NCBI RefSeq assembly: GCF_014268615.1
Contig: NZ_JABWQV010000028.1
Span: 1-36,762 of the forward strand
Source: Pseudomonas tehranensis
Lineage (GTDB): Bacteria; Pseudomonadota; Gammaproteobacteria; Pseudomonadales; Pseudomonadaceae
Direction: 5' to 3'
DNA length: 36,762 nt
Position 1 is the first letter of the stretch. The number at the start of each line of letters is the position of its first letter. The position numbers were made by a program, and so were the translations under genes. Positions 15,877 through 23,680 of the stretch are shown in pieces. Below the pieces are notes generated by a model, which was given only the letters and a program-made list of their open reading frames with translations, did not search any database and had not been told where the DNA came from.

Positions 15877-16893
15877 TCATAGCGCAACCACCCGGGCCCG
15901 TTCGCCGTCGGTGATACCCAGTGCTGCCAGCATCTGCGGTGTCAGGGACACGGTGCCCTCGGCACTGACGTCAAGCTCGGCCACGATGGCCCGGTAATTC
16001 TTCAAGCCGTCGTTGCTCAGCAGAAAGCGCCCGCCCAGGTCAATGTTTGAGCATTGTCGGGCCGTGGCTATACGGCTTTGGGTGATGGAGCGGATGTTCG
16101 CCACACGAGCATGCAGTGTCGGCCCTCCGTCGAAGATATCCACGTAGCTGTTGGTTTCGAAACCCTCGCGCTCCAGGATGTCGAAGGCTTCCTGGCCGTC
16201 GGGATGCACCCGACCGATACAGGCTTGGGCCGCCTGAGACAGCATGGGTACATAAATCGGGTATTGCGGCATCAGTTCGGCGAGAAAGGTGCGGCTCTGC
16301 AGCCCGCACAAGCGTTCGGCTTCGGCGTAGGGCAGGTCGAAAAAATGCTGGCCGACGGCATCCCAGAACGGTGACTGACCGTCATCGCTGCTGAAGCCAA
16401 CGATCTCAGTGATCACTGATTCGGCAAAACGTTGCGGATGGGCGGCGATGAACATCAGCCGCGCCCGGGACAGCAACTCCGATTCCGGCGTGCGTACTCG
16501 TCCGGCGTCGATATGAAAGCCGCGCAGCAGCGTCTGGCCATTGAGGTCCTGGCACAGCGACAGCGCGGGTACGCCGTGCTGGATGTTCAATTCCCGGGAC
16601 TCGCTGGTAAACGGTCGATGACGCAGGCTGTAGAACGGCTCATTGCAGCCGGTGCTGGCGAGAATCTCGGAACAGCCGGTCAATTGCCCGGATGCCAGGT
16701 CCTCCAGGACGAAGAAATAATTCTCTGCACCAGGGCTCTGCACGTCGGTCTCGAACGAGGCACATGAATCGAGGATTTTGTCCCTCAGGCGTTCGGTATC
16801 GTCGGGAAGCGATGTGACGCCCACCAGACTGTCACGGGCCAGTTGCTGCAATTGCGGCAGGTCGCTTAATTGAACTGGACGTAAGGCCAGCAT
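15877..16893 (-). CDS. aruF: Arginine N-succinyltransferase, alpha-like subunit (AruF paralogue)
   Basis: A 338-residue partner of the downstream aruG product. It has the same fold signature: LRPVQLSDLPQLQQLARDS, LPDDTERLRDKIL, YFFVLEDLASGQLTGCSEI, FLAELMPQYPIYVPML and YVDIFDGGPTLHARVANIRS. The ATG at 16893 has a near-perfect AAGGAGT 7 bases upstream. An in-frame extension to 16932 passes through a hairpin and is rejected. As I remember it, the canonical P. aeruginosa AruF differs noticeably in the middle of the chain (the segment around residues 85-125), which supports a paralogue with shifted specificity. Alpha and beta genes are adjacent and surely cotranscribed. Confidence 0.88.
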   Translation of the reverse strand: MLALRPVQLSDLPQLQQLARDSLVGVTSLPDDTERLRDKILDSCASFETDVQSPGAENYFFVLEDLASGQLTGCSEILASTGCNEPFYSLRHRPFTSESRELNIQHGVPALSLCQDLNGQTLLRGFHIDAGRVRTPESELLSRARLMFIAAHPQRFAESVITEIVGFSSDDGQSPFWDAVGQHFFDLPYAEAERLCGLQSRTFLAELMPQYPIYVPMLSQAAQACIGRVHPDGQEAFDILEREGFETNSYVDIFDGGPTLHARVANIRSITQSRIATARQCSNIDLGGRFLLSNDGLKNYRAIVAELDVSAEGTVSLTPQMLAALGITDGERARVVAL

Positions 16894-16915
16894 GGATTGC
16901 ACTCCTTTTCCAAAG

Positions 16916-16938
16916 AGCCCGGTGACGTGCACCGGGCT
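16916..16938 (-). terminator. Hairpin between permease and aruF
   Basis: A perfect 9-bp stem AGCCCGGTG (16916-16924) / CACCGGGCT (16930-16938) with a 5-base loop, 22 bases before the aruF start. Only three T follow on the leftward strand, so it is likely a partial terminator or mRNA-stabilising hairpin separating aruFG expression from the upstream operon. Confidence 0.55.
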
Positions 16939-17004
16939 TGACGATCACTGTCGATGTCCACGCATTGTGACGACGGCTGGTCGAACCCCTTCGACCGCCG
17001 ATCC

Positions 17005-18354
17005 TCACTGTCCCGCAGGGTCAGGCAGGGCAGTATCGGTGCCGAACTTATTGAGCACGACCAGATAGACCAGGCCTGCGGCAATCCATATCAAGCCGAG
17101 CTTCTGCGCATCCACGCCCATGTTGTACATGATGGCCGCGACAATGCCGAAGCCGATCAAAGGGCAGATCAGGTGACGAATCACCTGGCCGGACCGCTGG
17201 CGGCGCCAGTGATGGTTGATCACGGTGATATGCAACAACATGAAGCCGCTCAAGGCGCCGAAATTGACCAGGGAAGTCAGGGTGTCCACGGCATCGATGA
17301 ACAGGTAGCAGATCAACAGCGACAGCACCGCTACCAGATAGATGCTCAAGTATGGGGTGTTATGTTTCGGATGGACCTTGGCCAACACCTTGGGCAACTT
17401 GCCGTCCCGGGCCATGCCGAACAACAGCCGCGATACCGCCGCTTGCGAGGTGATCGCCACAGCCACGCCCCAGGCCAGCGCCGTGGCGACGGCGGTCAAA
17501 GTGGCCAGCCAACTGCCGGCCGCCAATTCGGCGATTTCATAAAACGCGGTATCGGCCGATTTGAAGCCCATACCGGCCGCCAGGTCGGTGGCAATCCAGG
17601 TCTGCACGACGAAAATCACTCCCATCACCAGCAGCGTGATCAACGCTGCCTTGCCCACGCTGCGCCCCGGATCATTCTTGATTTCTTCGGCCAGGGTGGA
17701 AATGGCATCGAAGCCCAGGAACGACAACACGGCGATGGACACGGCCTGCATCAACAGCGCGAAATCAAAACGCTCCGGGCTGTACAGCGGTGCCAGGGTC
17801 AGTTGGCCGTTACCGGCGCCACCCTGCAAGGCATTCCAGGCGTAGAACAGGAAAATGGCCAGCACCATCAGTTGCGCCAGCAGGAAAATGATATTCATCC
17901 GTGCGGTGAAGGTGATGCCCCGCAGATTGACGAAGGTCGCGCTGACCAGGAATGCCAGAATGAAACCGACCTTGGGAACGTCCGGGTACAGATGGTTCAG
18001 TGCCATGGCGGCGTAGACATAGAGCAGGGGCGGGATCAGCAGATAGTCCAGCAGCATCAGCCAACCGGCGATGAAGCCCACGTGTGGGTTAAGGCCCCGT
18101 TGCGCGTAGGAATAGACGGAGCCGGCCACCGGAAAAGCCCTGGCCATGCTGCCGTAGCTCAAGGCCGTGAAGAGCATCGCCACCATGCCGATGATATACG
18201 CCAACGGCACCATCCCCGGCGCCTCGGCGTTGACGTAGCCATACACGCCGAACGGTGCGATGGGGATCATGAAAATCATCCCGTACACCACCAGGTCCGT
18301 CAGCGACAGGCTGCGCTTCAATTCCTGTTTATAGCCAAATGCCTCGATACTCAT
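17005..18354 (-). CDS. APC-family amino acid/amine permease
   Basis: A 449-residue polytopic inner-membrane protein with about 12 hydrophobic segments. The conserved APC N-terminal region is present (SLSLTDLVVYGMIFMIPIAP then YGSMARAFPVAGSVYSYAQR), as is FLGFDAISTLAEEIKNDPGR around TM6. It resembles PuuP-type putrescine/amine importers and the transporter at the end of the PA5506-PA5510 cluster of P. aeruginosa (recalled). It is last in the leftward run RpiR - hydrolase - GS - amidohydrolase - permease, 76 bases after the amidohydrolase. It presumably imports the substrate of the cluster, which is unidentified. Confidence 0.9.
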   Translation of the reverse strand: MSIEAFGYKQELKRSLSLTDLVVYGMIFMIPIAPFGVYGYVNAEAPGMVPLAYIIGMVAMLFTALSYGSMARAFPVAGSVYSYAQRGLNPHVGFIAGWLMLLDYLLIPPLLYVYAAMALNHLYPDVPKVGFILAFLVSATFVNLRGITFTARMNIIFLLAQLMVLAIFLFYAWNALQGGAGNGQLTLAPLYSPERFDFALLMQAVSIAVLSFLGFDAISTLAEEIKNDPGRSVGKAALITLLVMGVIFVVQTWIATDLAAGMGFKSADTAFYEIAELAAGSWLATLTAVATALAWGVAVAITSQAAVSRLLFGMARDGKLPKVLAKVHPKHNTPYLSIYLVAVLSLLICYLFIDAVDTLTSLVNFGALSGFMLLHITVINHHWRRQRSGQVIRHLICPLIGFGIVAAIMYNMGVDAQKLGLIWIAAGLVYLVVLNKFGTDTALPDPAGQ

Positions 18355-18430
18355 AAGCCGTTCTCCCTCTCAGCTGTGTGTGGGTGTGCTCTTGCTTGTC
18401 GCTTGCCGCTCAAACCTTGCCGCTGCTTTC

Positions 18431-19183
18431 CTACAACAACGGCGCCAGATAAGCACTCCAGGCCTGCACCGCTGTCGGGCTGCGTAGCAGGTCGTTGCGC
18501 ACTTCGATCAATACCGAATCCAGGCCGCGTCCATCGCCATGTACCGGAACCGTCATATCGGTCGAAGGGTTGATCTTGTACGGCTGGTTGCCGGCGACCC
18601 GCAGCGAGTGCCGGCTTAGCCCGTCGACGATGCGTTGGGCATAGTCCTTGGCCTCGCCGAACAGCACGCCCGCTTCCAGGGCGCGGGGTTGGCCGTAGAA
18701 CACCGGCGTAAAACTGTGGATGCCCACCACCCGCACCGTCCGGTTGTCGGCCAGACGCTGGTCGATCAACGCTCGCAGTCGATCATGGAAGGGATGGAAC
18801 AGGCACCGCTGGCGATATTCACGGGTGGCCTCATCCAGGGACTGGTTGCCCGGAATCTGGTAGATCTCGCTCTGGTGCGGGATGCTGTCGGCGACGTGAA
18901 GGGGACGGTTCAGGTCGATCAGCAGCCGTGAATAGTTGGCCGCCAACAAGGTCGCTCCAAGGGTTTCGGACAGTTGTTCGGCCAGCGCCAGGGCACCGAT
19001 ATCCCAGGCAATGTGCTCCTGGGCCGCCGTCTCATCCAGGCCAAGGTCGTTCAACGCGGCGGGAATAAAGCGGTCGGCGTGTTCACAGACCAGGATCAAC
19101 GGGTGTTCGGCGTCTTCCCGGATCAGGCGATAAGCCGGCCCGGTATAAAGGCCCGATTCAGCACATTCAATAGATTCGCGCAT
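18431..19183 (-). CDS. N-formylglutamate amidohydrolase-family protein
   Basis: A roughly 250-residue protein of the N-formylglutamate amidohydrolase (HutG-like) family of zinc hydrolases. The N-terminal LILVCEHADRFIPAAL carries the usual metal-site Glu-His, followed by HIAWDIGALALAEQL, NYSRLLIDLNRPL and GIHSFTPVFYGQPR. Family members cleave N-acyl glutamates. Beside a glutamine-synthetase homologue this one may cut a gamma-glutamyl or other N-substituted glutamate intermediate (inference). Its start overlaps the end of the GS gene. The ATG at 19183 is chosen because GTGAG stands just upstream. An in-frame GTG at 19192 is possible. No histidine-utilisation genes are near, so HutG itself is unlikely. 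Confidence 0.85.
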   Translation of the reverse strand: MRESIECAESGLYTGPAYRLIREDAEHPLILVCEHADRFIPAALNDLGLDETAAQEHIAWDIGALALAEQLSETLGATLLAANYSRLLIDLNRPLHVADSIPHQSEIYQIPGNQSLDEATREYRQRCLFHPFHDRLRALIDQRLADNRTVRVVGIHSFTPVFYGQPRALEAGVLFGEAKDYAQRIVDGLSRHSLRVAGNQPYKINPSTDMTVPVHGDGRGLDSVLIEVRNDLLRSPTAVQAWSAYLAPLL

Positions 19184-20519
19184 AGTGCTCACACAGCTCA
19201 GCAGGTGACAGCGCCTGGGTCAAGGCCAGCTCCTGGGCCTTCAAGGCGAAATAGGTTTCGACCAGCGGGCCGGGCAGGGCTTCCAACAGCGCCCCGCTGT
19301 GGCGCAGGCAATCCAGCGCCTGGGCCAGGGTCGTCGGCAGGGCGATAATGCCACGGGCACGACGTTGTGCTTCGTTCAATTCATCGGGTATTTCATCGGT
19401 GACCGCCGTGAGCGCCAGCCGTTGCTCGATGCCCAGTCGCCCGGCGATCAACAGCGTCGCCAGCGCCAGGTGCGGCGAAGCGGTGGCGTCCATGGCGCGA
19501 AACTCCAGGTTGTACTGGGTCGCCACCGGTTTTCCGCTCACGCTCACCGTCGGGCAGATGCGCAACGCCGCTTCGCGGTTACGTTGCCCCAGGCAGGCGT
19601 AGGACGCGCTCCAGTGATGGGGTTGCAGGCGTTCATAGGACACCGGTGTCGGCGCGGTGATCGCGCACAGGGCGGGCAGATAGTGCAGCACCCCGGCGGC
19701 CCAGTGCTGGCCCAGGTCCGACAGGCCGTTGGCGACGCCAGCATCATGCAGCACGGGGACGCCGTCCAGGTCTTGCAGACTCATGTGCAAATGCACGCCG
19801 TTGCACACGGCATGTTCCGAAGTCTTGGGGGCGAAACTCACCTCCAGGCCCATCTGCCGGGCGATCTCCCGGGTGATTTCCCGCACGTTCACCGCACGGT
19901 CGGCGGCGGCCACGCCCAGGGTCGGGCGGCAGGTGATTTCATACTGATGCTTGCCGTATTCCGGCAGGAACATTTCCGGTTCGACGCCGCCTGCCCGCAA
20001 TGCGCTGAGCAACCATCCGGCGAACCCGGCCTGCTGGCGCTGGGCCTGGAGGCTGAAGGCCAGGCGATCCGGTTGGGGGTGAGGGGTATCGAGGTTGAAT
20101 TCATGCTCGAACGCGGCGAACACCTGCAAGCCCAGCTCGGCGCGATAACGTTGCACTTCGTCATGCAGCAATGTGCGAGGGCAAGCGGCCCAGGGCCGAC
20201 CATCGGTTTCCCGCACATCGCAATGAATGAAATCCAGGGCGGGTGCCTGGGCATCCGGGCCATTGTCGACAGTGACCCGGCTGGAGAGGTCCGGGATCAG
20301 TCGCAGGTCGCCATAAGCGCCCCACGGGTTGGCCGAGGCGATGATGTCCTGGGGCGTCAGCGCACTGTTGGCCGGCACCCAGCCACAACCGGCGTCGACG
20401 TAATGGGGCAGTTCATCACTGGGCAACGAGCGACCGCGGGTTACGCCGATCAGGTCGGTGCAGACCAGCGTGGACACGGGCAGCGGGGCCAGGGGCGTTG
20501 CGGCATCGAGACGGCTCAC
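19167..20519 (-). CDS. Glutamine synthetase homologue (gamma-glutamyl-amine ligase type)
   Basis: A 450-residue GS-fold ligase. Metal and ATP-site motifs are present: AAFEHEFNL (137-143), MFLPEYGKHQYEI, GVHLHMSLQD (241-250), NREAALRICPT and YNLEFRAMDATASPHLA. The C-terminal adenylylation loop of housekeeping GlnA is absent, as in PuuA/PauA enzymes that gamma-glutamylate amines. The neighbourhood matches PA5508 (PauA7) of P. aeruginosa, a GS homologue reported to prefer amines over ammonia (recalled). The start is a GTG at 20519 that overlaps the hydrolase stop as GTGA and has AGGAG 8 bases upstream. A longer in-frame reading to 20696 lies inside the preceding gene. True substrate unknown. Confidence 0.88.
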   Translation of the reverse strand: MSRLDAATPLAPLPVSTLVCTDLIGVTRGRSLPSDELPHYVDAGCGWVPANSALTPQDIIASANPWGAYGDLRLIPDLSSRVTVDNGPDAQAPALDFIHCDVRETDGRPWAACPRTLLHDEVQRYRAELGLQVFAAFEHEFNLDTPHPQPDRLAFSLQAQRQQAGFAGWLLSALRAGGVEPEMFLPEYGKHQYEITCRPTLGVAAADRAVNVREITREIARQMGLEVSFAPKTSEHAVCNGVHLHMSLQDLDGVPVLHDAGVANGLSDLGQHWAAGVLHYLPALCAITAPTPVSYERLQPHHWSASYACLGQRNREAALRICPTVSVSGKPVATQYNLEFRAMDATASPHLALATLLIAGRLGIEQRLALTAVTDEIPDELNEAQRRARGIIALPTTLAQALDCLRHSGALLEALPGPLVETYFALKAQELALTQALSPAELCEHYARIY

Positions 20520-21160
20520 GGTTGCATCTCCTGCAACCGACCGAGCACGGTGTCGGTATCGGTGATCCAGCAATAACCTTTGATCGCATTCAGGCAGGCC
20601 AGATGACGTTGTTCGCTGTAAGTGGCGCAGGCATCTTCCACCAGTGTGACCAGATAGCCGCGGTCGGCGGCGTCGCGCACGGCCATGTCGACGCACTGGT
20701 CGGTGACGATGCCGGCGATGATCAGATGACGGGTCTGCAGGTTGCGCAGCACGTAATCGATGTTGGTGGAGTTGAAGACCCCCGAAGACGTCTTGGGCAG
20801 CACGATCTCATTTTCCCGCGGCGCCAACTCGGCGATGATCTGGGCTTGCGGGCTGTCTTTGGGCAGGTGCATGTCCGACAGCTTGTGGTCCAGCGAGCGA
20901 TCACGACCATCGGCAGTCAGGCTCTGGATGTGGGTGTGCAACACGTTTTGCTGCGCCGCCCGCACCGCTTCGAGCAGGCGCTGCTGATTGGGGATCACCT
21001 GCTGGCGGGCACGGCGGATGAAATAGTCGGCCTCGGGCGTGGCCAGGTGGGCATCGAATTGCGGTTCCAGCCAGGCGCGTTGCATGTCCACCAGTAGCAA
21101 GGCGGTATGGTCGCAGGTGAATGGCAAATCCCGAGGGGAGTGGTGAGGGAGCGAGAACAT
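20516..21160 (-). CDS. Isochorismatase-like cysteine hydrolase
   Basis: A 214-residue cysteine hydrolase of the isochorismatase/carbamoylsarcosine amidohydrolase superfamily. The catalytic triad is visible: Asp25 in LLLVDMQRAW, Lys123 in VLPKTSSGVF, and Cys156 in GIVTDQCVDMAVRDA preceded by a probable cis-peptide loop. A Cys nucleophile indicates amide, ureido or nitrile-type hydrolysis (RutB, nicotinamidase, CSHase) rather than isochorismate. The gene begins 2 bases after the regulator stop, whose last codons contain its GGAGG ribosome-binding site, and it ends overlapping the GS start. Its substrate is probably an amide or carbamoyl intermediate made by this cluster. Confidence 0.88.
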   Translation of the reverse strand: MFSLPHHSPRDLPFTCDHTALLLVDMQRAWLEPQFDAHLATPEADYFIRRARQQVIPNQQRLLEAVRAAQQNVLHTHIQSLTADGRDRSLDHKLSDMHLPKDSPQAQIIAELAPRENEIVLPKTSSGVFNSTNIDYVLRNLQTRHLIIAGIVTDQCVDMAVRDAADRGYLVTLVEDACATYSEQRHLACLNAIKGYCWITDTDTVLGRLQEMQP

Positions 21161-21162
21161 CC

Positions 21163-22017
21163 TTATTTTTCCTCCAACAGGTGCGTGTTGAACGCCGTGC
21201 GCAAGGTGTCGATACCTTCCAGGCGCTCGGCCAGATCAGGGCATTGCAAAGTCAGGCAGGCGATGAGGGCTTCGACCTGGGCCAGTGCCGGCACCAGGCT
21301 GTCGAAGGCCGAGATCGATTCCACCGGAGCGCTGATGATCAGGTCGGCCAGTTCCCGTAGCGGTGAGGTGTAGACGTCGCTGAACAGCACCACCCGCGCG
21401 TGGCGCTCCTTGGCCGCGCTGGCCACGCGTTGGGCCTGGGCCTGATAGCGACGATAATCGAAGATCAGCACCACATCCTGGCGCTGCACGTCGAACAACC
21501 GGTCGGGTAACTGGGCGTTGTCTTCCAGGGCAAAACAACCCGCACGCAGCAAGCGCAAGTGGTTGAGCAGGTATTGGGCAAGGAAGCTGCTGAAGCGCCC
21601 GCCAAAACAATGCACCTGATGCCGGCTGTCGAGCAGCCATTGCACAAGAATACGCACGTCTTCGGGTTGAGTCAGGGCCTGGGTGTCGGTGAGGATACGC
21701 TGGCTGGTGGCCAGGTACTGGCTCCAGGTGTCGCCTTGCTGCAATTTGGCCCGCGGTTGCAACAGGGTGCGAGGGGAGCGCAGGCGATGGTCCATGTCAC
21801 TGAGCAGCGCATCCTGGAATTCGGCATAACCGCCAAATCCGAGTTTTTTCACCAGCCGCACGATAGTCGGATCACTGACCCCGGCATGATCGGCCAGGCG
21901 CGACATTGGCCCGAGGCCGTTGCGCGGGTAATGATCAAGCAGGGCCCGTACGACCTTGCGTTCTGACGGCGTCAAAACCAAGCCCGGATCGGTAATCAGG
22001 TCTCGAAGAGGCGGCAT
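21163..22017 (-). CDS. MurR/RpiR-family transcriptional regulator
   Basis: A 284-residue regulator with an N-terminal RpiR helix-turn-helix (SRLADHAGVSDPTIVRLVKK, about 40-60) and a C-terminal SIS sugar/ligand-binding domain (about 115-265, with QVHCFGGRFSSFLAQYLLNH and VVLIFDYRRYQAQAQRVASA). The ATG at 22017 has AAGGAG 5 bases upstream. An ATG at 22056 has its AGGAG only 2 bases away and is second choice. It heads the leftward operon with the hydrolase, GS homologue, amidohydrolase and permease. A strong palindrome 60 bases upstream suggests it controls its own operon. SIS domains here bind a pathway metabolite, not necessarily a sugar. Confidence 0.9.
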   Translation of the reverse strand: MPPLRDLITDPGLVLTPSERKVVRALLDHYPRNGLGPMSRLADHAGVSDPTIVRLVKKLGFGGYAEFQDALLSDMDHRLRSPRTLLQPRAKLQQGDTWSQYLATSQRILTDTQALTQPEDVRILVQWLLDSRHQVHCFGGRFSSFLAQYLLNHLRLLRAGCFALEDNAQLPDRLFDVQRQDVVLIFDYRRYQAQAQRVASAAKERHARVVLFSDVYTSPLRELADLIISAPVESISAFDSLVPALAQVEALIACLTLQCPDLAERLEGIDTLRTAFNTHLLEEK

Positions 22018-22076
22018 CCGTGCTCCTTGCCTGGATGGGTGTTGGATTTCTTTCATAACTCCTGAAAATAGTATTT

Positions 22077-22094
22077 ATGTAGCGGGTACTACAT
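22077..22094. promoter_or_regulatory. Putative RpiR operator
   Basis: The hyphenated palindrome ATGTAG-N6-CTACAT lies in the promoter region of the RpiR-led operon. The rest of the roughly 300-base gap up to 22316 shows no gene and no obvious riboswitch. It also contains the cobF-side promoter region, for which I see no clear boxes. Confidence 0.6.
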
Positions 22095-22316
22095 GTCCAG
22101 TGGTTTTTACGTTCTGTTTAAAATGCACGAAAGTAGTGCGAAAGCCTTGTAGGACGGGGACTTGATCGCATAGATCCGATATGTCAGTTGATGCCTCTGT
22201 CGGTGTAAGACATAACGCCTTTTTGTCTCAGTTATTTGATTTCATATAAGGTGCTGTACAAGAAAAACCCTGAGTATCACCTCCATGAAACCCGTTCGAC
22301 TCTCTGAGTACCGTGC

Positions 22317-22895
22317 GTGCAAGCCACTCGCCTGACCCTGATCTGCCATGCCCGCACCGTCGCCCAGAAGCAGGCGCGTTTCGGTCTGGATGAACCGCTG
22401 GAGGCCGACTGGCTGGCCAAACGCCCGGAGCCGGGCCACGGCTACCGAAATGTCCGGCAGTTGCTCTGCGGGCCGGAGTTGCGCACCCGGCAGACTGCCG
22501 CCCTGTTTGGCGACGAGGTCCAGGTGGTCGCTGATCTGGCCGACTGCGATCTGGGTCGCTGGCGTGGCCTGTCCATCGACCAGTTGCTCAAGGTCGAGCC
22601 GCAACCCCTGCAAGCCTGGCTCGACGATCCCGATGCCGCTCCCCATGGCGGCGAATCCGTCACCCGCTTGTGCCATCGTGTCGGAGACTGGCTGGCCAGC
22701 CTGGAAGGCCGGCCGGGGCATGTGTTGGCCGTCACTCATCCGTTCGTGATCCGTGCGGCTCTGGTGACGGTATTGGGCTGTCCGGCAGCTGTCTTCAACC
22801 GTATCGACATCGAACCGCTGTCCACTGTCGAGTTGCGTTTCAACGGGGTGTGGCGGTTGCGCACCCAGGGTCCGGGCCAGGAGTCACTTGAATGA
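22317..22895 (+). CDS. Histidine phosphatase-family protein with altered RHG motif
   Basis: A 192-residue protein of the phosphoglycerate-mutase-like histidine phosphatase superfamily. The usual LxRHGxT reads LICHART, so the nucleophile His is kept but the first catalytic Arg is Cys and Gly is Ala. The second Arg (ELRTRQTAALF) and the later His (AVTHPFVIRAAL) remain. It overlaps cobF by the ATGA arrangement and is surely cotranscribed, which hints at a role near cobalamin synthesis. CobC-type alpha-ribazole phosphatases belong to the same superfamily, but activity is doubtful with this motif. The start is a GTG at 22317 with only a weak GAG upstream. No in-frame ATG was found nearby. Confidence 0.75.
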   Translation: MQATRLTLICHARTVAQKQARFGLDEPLEADWLAKRPEPGHGYRNVRQLLCGPELRTRQTAALFGDEVQVVADLADCDLGRWRGLSIDQLLKVEPQPLQAWLDDPDAAPHGGESVTRLCHRVGDWLASLEGRPGHVLAVTHPFVIRAALVTVLGCPAAVFNRIDIEPLSTVELRFNGVWRLRTQGPGQESLE

Positions 22896-23647
22896 AAAAA
22901 CTGTCAGTCATCGGTATCGGTGCCGGCGATCCGGATTACCTGACGATCCAGGCGGTGAAAGCCTTGAATCGGGTGGATGTGTTCTTTCTCATGGACAAGG
23001 GGCCTGCCAAGCAGACGTTATTGGATCTGCGGCGGGAAATCTGCCAACGCTACATCGTTGATCGTACGTACCGTTTCGTCGAAGCCTACAGCCCCGAGCG
23101 ACAACGCGGCGACGTGGACTACGCCGCCAGTGTCGAAGATTTGAACCGGGCGAAGCAGGCCACCTTCGAGCGGTTGATCGATGATGAGTTGTCTGACGGG
23201 CAGTGCGGCGGTTTCCTGGTCTGGGGCGATCCGTCGTTGTACGACAGCACCGTGCGTATCTTGCAGTCGATTCTCGATGAGGGGCGCTGCGCCTTCGAAT
23301 TCGAGGTGATTGCGGGCATCACCAGCGTCCAGGCCCTCGCGGCGCAGCATAAGGTGCCATTGAACAGCATTGGCGGTTCGCTGGAGATCACCACGGGCCG
23401 CCGGCTGGCGGCAGGGCAGGTCGGTGACTCGCCAAGCGTGGTGGTGATGCTTGATGCTGAAGATGCGTATCGTCAGGTGAGCGATCCGGATACGCATATT
23501 TATTGGGGGGCCTATGTGGGGACCCCGGATGAAATCCTCATCGCCGGCCGGCTCGGGGATGTGGCTGATGACATCGAACTCGCCCGCAAGGCTGCGCGGC
23601 AGGCCAATGGGTGGATCATGGATACTTATTTGTTACGCAAACCTTGA
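22892..23647 (+). CDS. cobF: Precorrin-6A synthase (deacetylating) CobF
   Basis: A 251-residue tetrapyrrole methylase that uses S-adenosylmethionine to methylate C1 of precorrin-5 and release acetate, in the aerobic cobalamin pathway. Seen are the SAM-binding VIGIGAGDPDYLTIQAVKAL at the N-terminus, a central LVWGDPSLYDSTVRIL, and VIAGITSVQALAAQHKVPLN. Length fits CobF. Its ATG overlaps the phosphatase stop (ATGA). No other cob gene is in the window, so cobF is detached from the main cob cluster. No cobalamin riboswitch could be recognised upstream. Confidence 0.92.
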   Translation: MKKLSVIGIGAGDPDYLTIQAVKALNRVDVFFLMDKGPAKQTLLDLRREICQRYIVDRTYRFVEAYSPERQRGDVDYAASVEDLNRAKQATFERLIDDELSDGQCGGFLVWGDPSLYDSTVRILQSILDEGRCAFEFEVIAGITSVQALAAQHKVPLNSIGGSLEITTGRRLAAGQVGDSPSVVVMLDAEDAYRQVSDPDTHIYWGAYVGTPDEILIAGRLGDVADDIELARKAARQANGWIMDTYLLRKP

Positions 23648-23680
23648 TAGCTCAAACCCCCGTGTTCGGCAGTTCCCGTG

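Noticed and set aside
16954..18573. Long plus-strand open frame (539 codons) opposite the permease gene
   Set aside because: It is antisense to a clear 12-segment permease, has the His/Gln/Asp-rich composition of GC-biased shadow frames, and has no ribosome-binding site or recognisable domain.
19299..20576. Plus-strand open frame (425 codons) opposite the GS homologue
   Set aside because: Antisense shadow of a well-supported gene with conserved GS motifs.
22095..22316. Possible cobalamin riboswitch upstream of the phosphatase-cobF pair
   Set aside because: No B12-box or other conserved cobalamin-aptamer segment could be found by eye.
22285..22335. 16-codon open frame (MKPVRLSEY...) overlapping the phosphatase start
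   Set aside because: No ribosome-binding site and no leader-peptide features. Probably chance.
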